Assembly: GCF_003234265.2 (NCBI RefSeq)
Contig: NZ_CP126256.1
Span: 124,001-188,000 of the forward strand
Length of the DNA: 64,000 nt
Source: Curtobacterium sp. MCSS17_015
Lineage (GTDB): Bacteria; Actinomycetota; Actinomycetes; Actinomycetales; Microbacteriaceae
Direction of reading: 5' to 3'
Part shown: positions 25,361-34,493 of the stretch, piece by piece
Position numbering within the stretch: the first letter of the stretch is position 1
Layout of the letters: the number at the start of each line of letters is the position of its first letter
Notes under the pieces: model-generated
The model's database searches: none
What the model was told of the DNA's origin: nothing
Seen by the model: only the letters and a program-made list of their open reading frames with translations
Program-made: the position numbers and the translations under genes

Positions 25361-26323
25361 ATGACGGACCTGCCGACGAGACGGTCGCGTCGGCTCGCCG
25401 AGGTGAGCCGAGCGCGCGAAGCAGCAGCAGGACCGGCGACGGTCGCGATCGACCTCAGAGCACCCTCCCCGGTGCCGGAGGTCGTGACCGGCCGTCGCCG
25501 TGACCGCTCCACCGGGGACGCCACCCGCGTGATGGGCATCCTCAACGTGACGCCCGACTCGTTCAGCGACGGCGGACTGCACCTGGCCGTCGACGCCGCG
25601 CTCGAGCACGCCAGGCACCTCGTCGAGACCGGCGCGGACATCGTCGACGTCGGTGGGGAGTCCACCCGGCCCGGTGCCGAGCGCGTCCCCGCCGAGGTCG
25701 AGCAGCAGCGCGTGCTGCCCGTCGTGCAGCAGCTCGTCGCCGAGGGCGTCGCGGTGAGCGTCGACACCATGAACGCGAGCACCGCCGAACGGGCGGTCGA
25801 CCTCGGTGCCGTCATCGTGAACGACGTCTCCGGTGGACTCGCCGACCCGGACATGGTCCACGTCGTCGCCGACTCCGGCGTCGGGTACGTCGTCATGCAC
25901 TGGCGTGGACACAGCGACCGGATGCACCGGAACGCCGAGTACACGCACGCGGTCGAGGAGGTGCGGCGCGAGGTGGAGATGCGCGTCGCGGAACTCATCG
26001 TCCTCGGGGTGCGTCAGGAGCAGGTCGTCATCGACCCGGGTCTCGGCTTCGCCAAACAGGGGCGGCACAACTGGGAGATCCTGGCCGGCTACGACCGGTT
26101 CGCGTCGATCGGGCTCCCGGTCCTCGTCGCCGCATCGCGGAAGCGGTTCCTCGACGGTGTCGGCAGTCCGGCCGGGGCACCACCGGCCGAGCGGGACCTG
26201 GCCACGGCGGCGATCAGCCTGCTCGCGGCCGAACGTGGCGCGTGGGGCGTCCGCGTGCACGACCCGGCGCCGACCCGCGCCGTACTCGACGTCTGGGACG
26301 CCTGGAGGGCAGCTCGATCATGA
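25361..26323 (+). CDS. folP: Dihydropteroate synthase
   Basis: A 320-residue enzyme that joins p-aminobenzoate to dihydropterin pyrophosphate. Signatures are MGILNVTPDSFSDGG (from about residue 58), DVGGESTRPGA, and VIDPGLGFAKQGRHNW. The 57-residue N-terminal extension is Arg-rich and not part of the usual fold. ATG at 25532 (MGILNVTP) would remove it, but the start at 25361 sits six bases after the ftsH stop and gives a frame without interruption. The stop overlaps folB (ATGA). Confidence 0.93.
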   Translation: MTDLPTRRSRRLAEVSRAREAAAGPATVAIDLRAPSPVPEVVTGRRRDRSTGDATRVMGILNVTPDSFSDGGLHLAVDAALEHARHLVETGADIVDVGGESTRPGAERVPAEVEQQRVLPVVQQLVAEGVAVSVDTMNASTAERAVDLGAVIVNDVSGGLADPDMVHVVADSGVGYVVMHWRGHSDRMHRNAEYTHAVEEVRREVEMRVAELIVLGVRQEQVVIDPGLGFAKQGRHNWEILAGYDRFASIGLPVLVAASRKRFLDGVGSPAGAPPAERDLATAAISLLAAERGAWGVRVHDPAPTRAVLDVWDAWRAARS

Positions 26324-26712
26324 GGGACACCATCCGCCTCGTCGGGGTCCGTGCACGCGGGCACCACGGGGTCTTCGACTCCGAACGCGCCGACGGTCAG
26401 GACTTCGTCGTCGACGTCGCGGTCGAGGTCGACGCCACCGCGGCCGCCGACTCGGACGACCTCGCCGAGACCGTGCACTACGGGGTGCTCGCGGAGCAGG
26501 TCGTCGCCGAGATCGAGCGCGACCCGGTCGACCTCATCGAGACCCTGGCCGAGCGGATCGCCGCCGCCGTCCTCAGCCACCGGGCGGCACTGGCGACCGA
26601 GGTCACCGTGCACAAGCCGCAGGCGCCGATCACCGTGCCGTTCACGGACGTGTCGATCACGATCCGGCGGGAGCGCACAGGCGCCGCCGCCGGGACCGAG
26701 GAGGAAGAGTGA
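26320..26712 (+). CDS. folB: Dihydroneopterin aldolase
   Basis: A 130-residue enzyme of folate biosynthesis. The family pattern is present: IRLVGVRARGHHGVFDSERADGQDFVVDV at the start, LAETVHYGVLAEQV, LIETLAERIA (Glu of the active site) and VHKPQAPI. Its ATG overlaps the folP stop and its stop overlaps the folK GTG, which indicates translational coupling across the folate operon. The C-terminal few residues are acidic and beyond the fold. Confidence 0.93.
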   Translation: MRDTIRLVGVRARGHHGVFDSERADGQDFVVDVAVEVDATAAADSDDLAETVHYGVLAEQVVAEIERDPVDLIETLAERIAAAVLSHRAALATEVTVHKPQAPITVPFTDVSITIRRERTGAAAGTEEEE

Positions 26713-27260
26713 CCCGGGCGGTCATCGCCCTCGGCGCCAACCTCGGCGACCGGGGCAGCACCCTCCGTGCCGCCGCGACCGCCATCGTCGCGCTGCCCGG
26801 CGTCGGTCCGATCGCGTCGAGCCACGAGGTCGAGTCCGTCGCCGTGACCCTCGACGGCCCGGACCCGACGAAGCCCCGCTACCGGAACGCCGTCGTGGTC
26901 GTCGACACCGACCTCGAGCCGGACGAGCTCCTCGACGCCCTGCACGGCATCGAGGACGAGCACGGCCGCACCCGGGCGACCCGGTGGGGCGACCGCACGC
27001 TCGACCTCGACGTCATCGCACTCGACGACCGGCGCATCGACACCGTGACCCTCACCGTGCCGCACCCCCACGCGCACGAGCGGGCCTTCGTGCTCGCGCC
27101 GTGGGCGGACGCCGACCCCGCCGCGGTCCTGCCGGGGCACGGGCCCGTGGCGGCGCTCCTGGCGGACCTCGGCGACGACACCGAGCGGGTCGACGAACCG
27201 CGCCTGTTCGACCAGCAGGCAGCAGCGCCGACCGCCGACCGGGCGGGGGCGGCCTCGTGA
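26709..27260 (+). CDS. folK: 6-hydroxymethyl-7,8-dihydropterin pyrophosphokinase
   Basis: A 183-residue HPPK. The hallmarks are AVIALGANLGDR, the pterin-binding KPRYRNAVVVV segment, and GRTRATRWGDRTLDLDVIALDD. Next comes PHPHAHERAFVLAPWADADP. It phosphorylates dihydropterin for the folP reaction. The GTG start overlaps the folB stop and the stop overlaps the next GTG. The last 30 residues are a nonconserved tail. Confidence 0.93.
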   Translation: MTRAVIALGANLGDRGSTLRAAATAIVALPGVGPIASSHEVESVAVTLDGPDPTKPRYRNAVVVVDTDLEPDELLDALHGIEDEHGRTRATRWGDRTLDLDVIALDDRRIDTVTLTVPHPHAHERAFVLAPWADADPAAVLPGHGPVAALLADLGDDTERVDEPRLFDQQAAAPTADRAGAAS

Positions 27261-27733
27261 AGCCGACCAGGGCCTCCACGCTGATCAGCGTCGCGATCGT
27301 CGCCGCCGTCGCCGGGTTCGCACTCGACACCGCGCTGACCGCACGGCAGTCCCCGACCCTCCTCATGTCGGTGCCCCTCGGCCTGACGCTCGCGTTCATC
27401 GGCATCGCGCTGTTGTTCATGGCCGCGCCGATCCGTCGGCAGACCCGGGGCCGGGCCGAACGCCGGGTCGACCCGATGTACGCGACCCGCGTGGTGTTCC
27501 TCGCGAAGGCGTCGAGCATCTGCGGCGCCCTGTTCGGTGCGTTCGCCCTCGGGTTGCTCGTGTACCTCCTGACCCGGTCCGTCCTGCCTTCGCTAGGCTC
27601 GACCCTGCCGAACGCGGTGGCGTTCGGCGGCGGGATCGTGCTGACCGTGTGCGCCCTCGTCGCCGAGCGGATGTGCATCGCGCCGCCCCCGGACGAGGAC
27701 GACACCGACGGGCGGGGCACCACCACGGCCTGA
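27257..27733 (+). CDS. DUF3180 membrane protein
   Basis: A 158-residue protein with four hydrophobic helices (about 8-26, 36-54, 82-107 and 118-136). It matches the DUF3180 family that follows folK in many actinobacteria. Its function is not known. The GTG start overlaps the folK stop, so it is translated as part of the folate operon. The C-terminus is acidic and cytoplasmic by charge. Confidence 0.82.
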   Translation: MKPTRASTLISVAIVAAVAGFALDTALTARQSPTLLMSVPLGLTLAFIGIALLFMAAPIRRQTRGRAERRVDPMYATRVVFLAKASSICGALFGAFALGLLVYLLTRSVLPSLGSTLPNAVAFGGGIVLTVCALVAERMCIAPPPDEDDTDGRGTTTA

Positions 27734-27784
27734 CCGGTGCTGCCGGTCGACGAGGACCGATCACCGCAGACCAGGAGACCCCCG

Positions 27785-28306
27785 ATGCCGCGCGAACGAC
27801 TCGACGAGACCGGCCTGGGACTGCACGACGTCACCTGGACCCGGGTGTCCACCAAGCTCGTCTGGACCGACCTGGTCGGCACGGTCCTGGTGGGCGGCAT
27901 CGTCACCGCGGGCCTCGTGCTGCTCGGGGTCGCGAGCGGTGGTACCGGCGGCACGGCGGGCCTCGTCTGGTTCGTCCTCGGTGCCGTCGTCGGCATCGTC
28001 ACGCTCGTCACCGTCGTCCTCACCCCGCGACGCATCCGGTCGATCGGGTACGCGCTGCGCGACGACGACCTCGTGCTCCGCCGCGGCCTGATGTGGCAGC
28101 GGTTCACGGCCGTGCCGTACGGGCGCCTGCAGCTCGTCGACGTCAACCGGGGTCCGCTGGACCGGGCGCTCGGCATGAGCGAGCTGAAGTTCGTCACCGC
28201 GGCGGCCTCGTCGAACATCCGCATCCCGGGCATCCCCGCCGGGCAGGCCGACGAACTCCGCGACCGGCTCGTCGAGCTCGCCGAGTCCCGTCGCGCGGGG
28301 CTGTAG
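27785..28306 (+). CDS. PH (bPH2/YdbS-like) domain membrane protein
   Basis: A 173-residue protein with two membrane helices (about 30-53 and 60-80). They are followed by a bacterial PH domain containing YALRDDDLVLRRGLMWQRFTAVPYGRLQLVDV and RGPLDRALGMSELKF. I chose ATG at 27785, which has AGGAG six bases upstream; a GTG at 27737 would add 16 residues. It is paired with the larger PH-domain protein that starts seven bases later. In B. subtilis the YdbS/YdbT pair was linked to resistance to an antimicrobial peptide; here the role is unknown. Confidence 0.85.
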   Translation: MPRERLDETGLGLHDVTWTRVSTKLVWTDLVGTVLVGGIVTAGLVLLGVASGGTGGTAGLVWFVLGAVVGIVTLVTVVLTPRRIRSIGYALRDDDLVLRRGLMWQRFTAVPYGRLQLVDVNRGPLDRALGMSELKFVTAAASSNIRIPGIPAGQADELRDRLVELAESRRAGL

Positions 28307-28313
28307 GCCCGCC

Positions 28314-30092
28314 GTGTCGTTCCGACCCGACGTCCCGATGTCCGCACCGCCCCACAAGGGCAACGCGGCCGCCGCCGCGCCCCTCACCGACGGCGAGTGG
28401 CACCGCCTGCACCCGCTGACGCCGCTGCTCAAGGGCGGCATCTTCCTGGTCGTGATCCTCGGGTACGTCCTCAACAACCTGCGCGACCAGATCGTCGAGG
28501 TGTTCATCCCCGGTTCCGGCGGCCCGCAGGAGGACGGTGACCCGGTCCGCTACGTGTACGAGCACGGTGTGGTCGGCTGGGTGCTGCTCGGCATCGCGGT
28601 ACTGCTGCTCGTGCTCATCGGGCTGTTCTACCTGTCGTGGCGGATGCACGAGTTCCGGGTGACGGGCGAGATCGTCGAGGTCCGGTCCGGTGTCGTGTTC
28701 CGCACGCACCGCAAGGCCCGGCTCGACCGGATCCAGGGCATCAACATCTCGCGGCCGCTCATCCCGCGGCTGTTCGGCACCGCCAAGCTCGAGGTCGCGC
28801 AGGCCGGCAACGACGCCAACGTGCAGCTCGCGTACCTCGGGGCGAAGGCGGCGGACGACCTCCGTCAGCGCATCCTCGTGCTCGCCTCCGGCGCGAAGGA
28901 CCCCGGTCGGTCACCGGAGGCCGCGGCCGCCGCCGGTGGCGTCCGGCACGGGCGGGTCGGCGAGTTCCTGGCCCCGGAGCTCGACCCCGAGGCCGTGCAC
29001 GCCACCCGGGTCGTGCGCGTGCACCCCGGTCGGCTCATCGCGTCGATGCTGCTCTCCGGCACGACCGTCGTCATCCTGCTGCTCGTCGTCGCGATCATCG
29101 TGAGCATCAGCCTGACCGGGCGGTACTTCCTGCTCGTGTCGCTGTTCCCGGCCGTGATCGGCGCCGGCGGCTACTACGTCCGGAAGTTCTCGAAGTCGCT
29201 GCGGTACACGATCGCCGAGACACGTGACGGCATCCGGATCGGCTTCGGTCTGTTCTCGACCTCGAACGAGACCCTGCCGCCCGGCCGCATCCACGCCGTG
29301 AGCGTCGCGCAGCCGCTGCTCTGGCGTCCGTTCGGCTGGTGGGACATCCGCATCAACCGGGCGACGAACGCCGGCAACGGTGCGTCCACGAACCAGCAGG
29401 TGTCGTCGATCGTGCTGCCCGTCGGCACCGCGGCGGACGTCCGTCAGGTGCTCGAGATCATCCTGCCGGAGCTGGTCGGGTCGGCCGTCGTCGGCCCGGC
29501 TGCGTCGATGGAGCGGATGCGTGAGGGCTCGGCCGAGGCCGTGGGCGTCGTCGACGACAGCCTCACCACCAGTGGGGACGAGGGCGGGTTCGTCCACTCG
29601 CCGGGACGCGGCCGGTGGTTGCGCCCGTTCTCGGCGTCGCGCAACGGGTACCGCTTCGTGCCAGGTGCGGTGCTGCTCCGCCTCGGTGCGGTGTGGCGCT
29701 CCCTCGTGGTCGTGCCGCTGCCGCGGGTGCAGAGCGTCAAGGTGACGCAGGGGCCGCTCGAGCGCGCGCTGCGCCTGGCGTCGGTGCACGTGCACACGGT
29801 GTCCGGTCCGGTGTCCGCCCGTGTCGGGGCGCTCGACGCCGGCGACGCGCAGCGCCTCTGGTCGGGCACCACCGAGCGCGCCGTCGAGGCCGCCGCCGAC
29901 ACCTCGCACCGCTGGCGCGACGGCCAGGAGGCCCGACCCACCACCGGTGTGTCAGGTCACCACGCGCAGGTCCCCGGGCCCGGCGGGGCGCCCGCCGCAC
30001 CGTCGTGGCTGACGCAGGGCGCGCCGCTCGCCGGGACCGGCGACGCGGGCTCCGGCTGGACAGACGTGCCCGGGCCGGGAGCGGTGCGATGA
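28314..30092 (+). CDS. Large PH-domain membrane protein (YdbT-like)
   Basis: A 592-residue protein with repeated units of a helix pair plus a bPH2 domain. Helices lie near residues 38-55, 83-105, 240-285 and around 440. PH units begin with FRVTGEIVEVRSGVVFRTHRKARLDRIQGI, YTIAETRDGIRIGFG and SRNGYRFVPGAVLLR. A Gly/Pro-rich tail follows. It pairs with the preceding YdbS-like gene. Its stop overlaps the DUF2520 start. Function unknown. Confidence 0.83.
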   Translation: MSFRPDVPMSAPPHKGNAAAAAPLTDGEWHRLHPLTPLLKGGIFLVVILGYVLNNLRDQIVEVFIPGSGGPQEDGDPVRYVYEHGVVGWVLLGIAVLLLVLIGLFYLSWRMHEFRVTGEIVEVRSGVVFRTHRKARLDRIQGINISRPLIPRLFGTAKLEVAQAGNDANVQLAYLGAKAADDLRQRILVLASGAKDPGRSPEAAAAAGGVRHGRVGEFLAPELDPEAVHATRVVRVHPGRLIASMLLSGTTVVILLLVVAIIVSISLTGRYFLLVSLFPAVIGAGGYYVRKFSKSLRYTIAETRDGIRIGFGLFSTSNETLPPGRIHAVSVAQPLLWRPFGWWDIRINRATNAGNGASTNQQVSSIVLPVGTAADVRQVLEIILPELVGSAVVGPAASMERMREGSAEAVGVVDDSLTTSGDEGGFVHSPGRGRWLRPFSASRNGYRFVPGAVLLRLGAVWRSLVVVPLPRVQSVKVTQGPLERALRLASVHVHTVSGPVSARVGALDAGDAQRLWSGTTERAVEAAADTSHRWRDGQEARPTTGVSGHHAQVPGPGGAPAAPSWLTQGAPLAGTGDAGSGWTDVPGPGAVR

Positions 30093-30781
30093 GGGCCGGA
30101 CGGCTCGGCGTCGGCATCATCGGCGCCGGACGGGTCGGCCCCGTGCTCGGTGCGGCCCTGGCGAACGCCGAGCACGCCGTCGTCGGCATCACCGCCGTCT
30201 CCGAAGCCGGCCGCGACCGCGCCGAGGCGATGCTCCCCGGCGCGCCGGTCCTCGGCACCCCGGAGCTCGTCGAGCGGAGCGAACTCGTGCTCCTCGCCGT
30301 GCCGGACGACCAGTTGCCCTCGCTCGTGCAGGGGTTGGCCGACGCGGGGATCTGGCAGCCGGGTCAGCTCGTCGTGCACACCAGTCCCGACCACGGCGTC
30401 GACGTCCTGGCGCCGGCGATGCGGGCCGGGGCGATCCCGCTCGCGATCCACCCGGCGATGGCGTTCACCGGCACGAGCGTCGACCTCGCCCGGCTGCGGG
30501 ACGCGTACTGCGCCGTCACCGCGCCGGCGCCGGTCCTCCCCATCGCGCAGGCCCTCGTCGTGGAGATGGGCGCCGAGCCGTTCGTCGTCGCCGAGCAGGA
30601 CCGGCCGGCGTACGCGGACGGGGTGCGCGCGGCGGTGAGCTTCTCGACGGCGATCATCGACCAGTCCGTGGGCGCGCTGGCCGGCATCGGCGTGGAGCAC
30701 CCCGGGCGGGTGCTCGGCGCGCTCGTCCGGTCGGCCGTCGACAACGCGTTGACCGCGGCGGACGGGCAGTCGGCGCTCTGA
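30089..30781 (+). CDS. Rossmann-like / DUF2520 domain protein
   Basis: A 230-residue protein with an N-terminal NAD(P)-binding Rossmann fold ([19 protein letters not shown], residues 6-24). A C-terminal helical DUF2520 domain of the 6-phosphogluconate-dehydrogenase type starts around 125 ([11 protein letters not shown]). In many actinobacteria it precedes panC; here lysS follows directly. The ATG overlaps the PH-domain gene stop. It is probably an oxidoreductase, perhaps linked to pantothenate metabolism, but this is not established. Confidence 0.85.
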   Translation: MRAGRLGVGIIGAGRVGPVLGAALANAEHAVVGITAVSEAGRDRAEAMLPGAPVLGTPELVERSELVLLAVPDDQLPSLVQGLADAGIWQPGQLVVHTSPDHGVDVLAPAMRAGAIPLAIHPAMAFTGTSVDLARLRDAYCAVTAPAPVLPIAQALVVEMGAEPFVVAEQDRPAYADGVRAAVSFSTAIIDQSVGALAGIGVEHPGRVLGALVRSAVDNALTAADGQSAL

Positions 30782-30854
30782 GGGACGACCGGGGGAGGGC
30801 GGCCGGGCGGGTAGCATCGACGCGATCCCCCACGACCTCCGGAGCCGCACCCGC

Positions 30855-32399
30855 ATGACCGACGAGACCGCCCCCGCCACGACCGACACCGCGGCCGAGA
30901 CCGCCGTCGCCGACGCCGCCGCACTGGCCGAGCAGGAGACGAGCGAGCAGCGTCAGGTCCGGTTGGACAAGCGTGCGCGGCTCCTCGAGTCCGGTGTCGA
31001 CGCCTACCCGGCCGAGCTGCCGATCACGACGACGATCCCCGCCGTGCGTGCGCAGTACGGGCACCTCGAGACCGGGCAGGAGACCGAGGACGTCGTGGGC
31101 CTCGCCGGCCGGGTCGTGTTCTCGCGCAACACCGGCAAGCTCTGCTTCGCCACGCTGCAGTCCGGTGACGGCGCCCGCATCCAGGCGATGGTCTCCCTGG
31201 CCGAGGTCGGCGACGAGTCGCTGGCCCGCTGGAAGGAGTTCGTCGACCTCGGGGACCACGTGTTCGTGCACGGCCGGGTCGTCTCCTCGCGTCGTGGCGA
31301 GTTGAGCATCATGGTCGACGAGTGGGCGATCGCGGCGAAGGCGATCCTGCCGCTGCCGAACCTGCACAACGAGCTGGGCGAGGAGACCCGGGTCCGACAG
31401 CGCTACCTCGACCTCATCGTGCGCGAGGACGCCCGGAAGACCGTCCGTGCCCGTGCTGCCGTGATGTCGTCGCTCCGGCAGACGTTCACGTCGCACGAGT
31501 ACCTCGAGGTCGAGACCCCGATGCTGCAGACCCAGCACGGTGGCGCCTCCGCCCGACCCTTCGTCACGCACTCGAACGCCTTCGACACCGAGCTGTTCCT
31601 CCGCATCGCACCGGAGCTGTTCCTCAAGCGGGCCGTCGTCGGCGGCATCGACCGGGTGTTCGAGATCAACCGGAACTTCCGGAACGAGGGCGCCGACTCG
31701 TCGCACTCGCCCGAGTTCGCCATGGTCGAGGCGTACCAGGCGTACGGCGACTACGAGCAGATGGCCGACCTGACGCAGGAGCTCGTGCAGAACGCCGCCC
31801 GCGCGGTCACCGGCGGTCCCCTCGTCGTGACGCTGCCGGACGGCTCGGACTACGACCTCGGCGGGGAGTGGGCCCGCATGGACATGTACGGGTCGCTGTC
31901 CGAGGCCGCCGGGCGGGAGATCACGCCGGAGACGCCGGTGTCCGAGCTGCAGGCGCTCGCCGAGGCCGAGGGCGTCGAGGTCGCGCACGCCACGCACGGC
32001 AAGTACGTCGAGGAGCTCTGGGAGCACTTCAACTCGGACGAGCTGTACGCGCCGACCTTCGTGATGAACTTCCCGGTCGACACCTCGCCCCTGACCCGGC
32101 AGCACCGCACCCGTCCGGGCGTCGTCGAGAAGTGGGACCTCTACGTGCGCGGGTTCGAGCTGGCGACGGCGTACTCCGAGCTCGTCGACCCCGTCGTGCA
32201 GCGCGAGCGGTTCGTCGAGCAGGCGCGCCTGGCCGCCGGCGGCGACCCCGAGGCGATGCGCGTCGACGAGGAGTTCCTCCGGGCGCTCGAGCACGCGATG
32301 CCGCCGTCGGGTGGCATGGGCATGGGCGTCGACCGACTGCTCATGGCGATCACCGGCCTCGGCATCCGCGAGACCATCCTCTTCCCGCTGGTGAAGTAG
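30855..32399 (+). CDS. lysS: Lysyl-tRNA synthetase, class II
   Basis: A 514-residue class IIb synthetase. The OB-fold anticodon-binding domain spans about 75-165 ([19 protein letters not shown]). The catalytic core has motif 1 ([14 protein letters not shown]), motif 2 ([24 protein letters not shown]) and motif 3 ([15 protein letters not shown]). It charges tRNA-Lys. The first 30 residues are an Ala/Glu-rich extension common in this group. A 73-bp gap after the DUF2520 gene may hold a promoter. Confidence 0.96.
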   Translation: MTDETAPATTDTAAETAVADAAALAEQETSEQRQVRLDKRARLLESGVDAYPAELPITTTIPAVRAQYGHLETGQETEDVVGLAGRVVFSRNTGKLCFATLQSGDGARIQAMVSLAEVGDESLARWKEFVDLGDHVFVHGRVVSSRRGELSIMVDEWAIAAKAILPLPNLHNELGEETRVRQRYLDLIVREDARKTVRARAAVMSSLRQTFTSHEYLEVETPMLQTQHGGASARPFVTHSNAFDTELFLRIAPELFLKRAVVGGIDRVFEINRNFRNEGADSSHSPEFAMVEAYQAYGDYEQMADLTQELVQNAARAVTGGPLVVTLPDGSDYDLGGEWARMDMYGSLSEAAGREITPETPVSELQALAEAEGVEVAHATHGKYVEELWEHFNSDELYAPTFVMNFPVDTSPLTRQHRTRPGVVEKWDLYVRGFELATAYSELVDPVVQRERFVEQARLAAGGDPEAMRVDEEFLRALEHAMPPSGGMGMGVDRLLMAITGLGIRETILFPLVK

Positions 32400-32475
32400 G
32401 CCGGGCCCCGTCCGTGCGGCCCGGTGCGCGTCGGACCAGCCATGGCCTCCCGACCGGGCGGGGTACCATGAACGC

Positions 32476-32679
32476 GTGCCGAATGGACTCGTGAGTGGGA
32501 TCGTCTTCGCCCTGACCCCGACCGTCCTGCTCGGGCTGATCTTCTGGTTCGTGATGCGCGCGATCATCCGTGCCGACCGGACCGAGCGCACCGCCTACGC
32601 CAAGATCGAGGCCGAGGAGCGCGCCCGCTTCGAGCGTGAGCGCGGCATCACCACCTCGGCATCGACGAGCGCCGAGTAG
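32476..32679 (+). CDS. Small single-helix membrane protein
   Basis: A 67-residue protein from GTG at 32476. One hydrophobic helix (about residues 8-29) is followed by a charged amphipathic segment rich in Glu and Arg (AYAKIEAEERARFERERG). It follows lysS with a 76-bp gap on the same strand. The layout resembles small membrane proteins that accompany lysS in related genomes; no function is known to me. Confidence 0.65.
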   Translation: MPNGLVSGIVFALTPTVLLGLIFWFVMRAIIRADRTERTAYAKIEAEERARFERERGITTSASTSAE

Positions 32680-32755
32680 CCGACGACGGTCGTGCCGCGG
32701 CACCGTCCGGTGTCCTGACGGTCACCCGTCGTTCACGCCGTCGTCGTCCCGCGGT

Positions 32756-32902
32756 GTGAGCATCGTCGGCATGTCCATCCTGCATCCCTCCGCATCACGC
32801 AGCCTCGTCGGTGACATCGAGAGCGAGTACGACGAGTTCGACCGCGACGCCGACCTCGAGGTCTCCAAGGCCAGGGACGGGTGGCTCGAACCCTCCTGGT
32901 GA
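32756..32902 (+). CDS. Possible small acidic protein (43-48 aa)
   Basis: From GTG at 32756 or ATG at 32771 the frame encodes a short protein with the acidic core GDIESEYDEFDRDADLEV and a WLEPSW end. High GC at third positions is consistent with coding, but it is short and has no strong ribosome-binding site. It lies between the small membrane protein and the sigma-factor 5' region. Confidence 0.35.
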   Translation: MSIVGMSILHPSASRSLVGDIESEYDEFDRDADLEVSKARDGWLEPSW

Positions 32903-33247
32903 GGCCTCCCACCGCATCCTCTTCGGGGTACGTCTGCCGGATCACACGATCCAGCGCGACGTACCCCTTTTCCGTTGTCCGGAACACGTTGCACCCCGGG
33001 GTACAGCAGTCCCCCTCGGGGCACAGCCGGAGTCACACGCTTGTCATTCCTGGCCGATCGGCTCGCTGGCGCGGATCGAAGCGTGATCCGGCGGCGACGA
33101 GGTGTACCCCGACGCAGTGTCCCCCGAGGGTGAAGCACGGAGAAGCCTGAGAATCGATCGCTCCGGTTTGTGGGGTACACCTCCGGCCCGCCAAACTCGG
33201 TCTCAGCCCACGAAGGACCATCACCGTCACAGGCAGGGAGAGTCACC
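32903..33247 (+). promoter_or_regulatory. Long 5' region of the sigma-factor gene with repeated GGGGTACA motifs
   Basis: Four copies of GTACCCC or its complement lie here: 32961-32967, 32998-33005 (GGGGTACA), 33103-33110 (TGTACCCC) and 33172-33179 (GGGGTACA). They form two inverted pairs. GGGTA is the -10 core of SigB/SigF-type promoters in actinobacteria, so one or more could be stress-type promoters; a repressor operator is the alternative. Confidence 0.4.
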
Positions 33248-34300
33248 ATGGCGATCGCAACGGCCGCACCCAGCACCACCTCGCGCCGCACCAAGAAGGC
33301 AGCGACCAAGACCACCTCCGCCGAGGCCACCACGCTCGACACCGTCGCCGAGGTCGAGGCGGACGAGCAGCTCGCCGGCGTCCGCGGCGCATCCGTCGAC
33401 CAGGTCGGCGACTACCTCCGCCACATCGGCCGGCTCGCGCTCCTCACCGCCGAGGAAGAGGCGGACATCGCCCGCCGCATCGAGGTCGGCCTCTTCGCAG
33501 AGGAGAAGCTCCACAACGAGCAGGGCCTCGAGAAGTCCCTCGAGCGCGAACTGCGTTGGCTCGTCCGCGACGGTGAGCGCGCCAAGGAGCGCATGATCAC
33601 GTCGAACCTCCGCCTGGTCGTCAGCATCGCCAAGCGCTACTCGCAGCGCGGGCTGCCGTTCATGGACGTCATCCAGGAGGGCAACCTCGGCCTGGTCCGT
33701 GCGGTCGAGAAGTTCGACTTCACCCAGGGCTACAAGTTCTCGACGTACGCCACCTGGTGGATCCGCCAGGCGATCTCGCGTGGTCTCGCCGACAAGGCGC
33801 GCACGATCCGCATCCCGGTGCACACCGTCGAGCTGATCAACAAGATCTCGCGCACCGAGCGTGACCTCACCGTCGACCTCGGCCGTGCGCCGATGCCGGA
33901 GGAAGTGGCCGCCGAGCTGAGCATGAGCGTCGAGGAGCTCGTCGACCTCAAGGGCCGATCGCACGAGCCGGTCTCGATCCACACCGTCGTCGGCGACTCC
34001 GACGACAGCGAACTCGGTGACTTCATCGAGGACGAGGACGCCGCGAGCCCGAACGAGCTCACCGAGACGACGCTCCTGCACCGCGACATCCGCTCCATCG
34101 TCGCCGAGCTGCCGAGCGACGAGGCCAACGTCATCCGCATGCGCTACGGCCTGGACGACGACAAGCCGATGACGCTCGACGAGATCTCGAAGATCGTGCA
34201 CACCACTCGTCAGGCGGTCAGCCGCGTCGAGTCGCGTGCGAAGCTGCGCCTGTTCGCCAAGGCGGTCTCGCAGGACATGCAGCTGTACCTGACCGAGTAG
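33248..34300 (+). CDS. RNA polymerase sigma-70 factor, HrdB-like short form
   Basis: A 350-residue sigma factor with regions 1.2 to 4. DQVGDYLRHIGRLALLTAEEE is region 1.2. Region 2 holds SNLRLVVSIAKRY, FMDVIQEGNLGLVRAVEKFD and YKFSTYATWWIRQAI. Region 4 ends TLDEISKIVHTTRQAVSRVESRAKLRLF. It lacks the long acidic/lysine-rich N-terminus of most primary factors, so it is probably a group 2 (SigB/HrdA-like) factor, although core regions are very close to RpoD. The ATG at 33248 follows GGGAG. The long upstream region suggests regulated expression. Confidence 0.9.
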   Translation: MAIATAAPSTTSRRTKKAATKTTSAEATTLDTVAEVEADEQLAGVRGASVDQVGDYLRHIGRLALLTAEEEADIARRIEVGLFAEEKLHNEQGLEKSLERELRWLVRDGERAKERMITSNLRLVVSIAKRYSQRGLPFMDVIQEGNLGLVRAVEKFDFTQGYKFSTYATWWIRQAISRGLADKARTIRIPVHTVELINKISRTERDLTVDLGRAPMPEEVAAELSMSVEELVDLKGRSHEPVSIHTVVGDSDDSELGDFIEDEDAASPNELTETTLLHRDIRSIVAELPSDEANVIRMRYGLDDDKPMTLDEISKIVHTTRQAVSRVESRAKLRLFAKAVSQDMQLYLTE

Positions 34301-34387
34301 GTCAGCAGACTTCGGCCGGCTCCTGGCGGAGCTGGTGCGGGGATCCGGGTCGATCCGTGGGAAGACGACCCGTGGGGTGATGGGATG

Positions 34388-34417
34388 AGGCCCGTCCGGT
34401 GCGAACCGGACGGGCCT
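34388..34417. terminator. Terminator hairpin after the sigma-factor gene
   Basis: A 13-bp perfect stem (AGGCCCGTCCGGT/ACCGGACGGGCCT) with loop GCGA lies between the convergent sigma-factor and nadK genes. Confidence 0.75.
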
Positions 34418-34493
34418 TCCGTCGTTCCACGGGCCTCCCGTCCGCTCCGGCGCGTCGTGTCGGGCCGGGCCGGGCCGGGAGGCTCGGCCTGCG

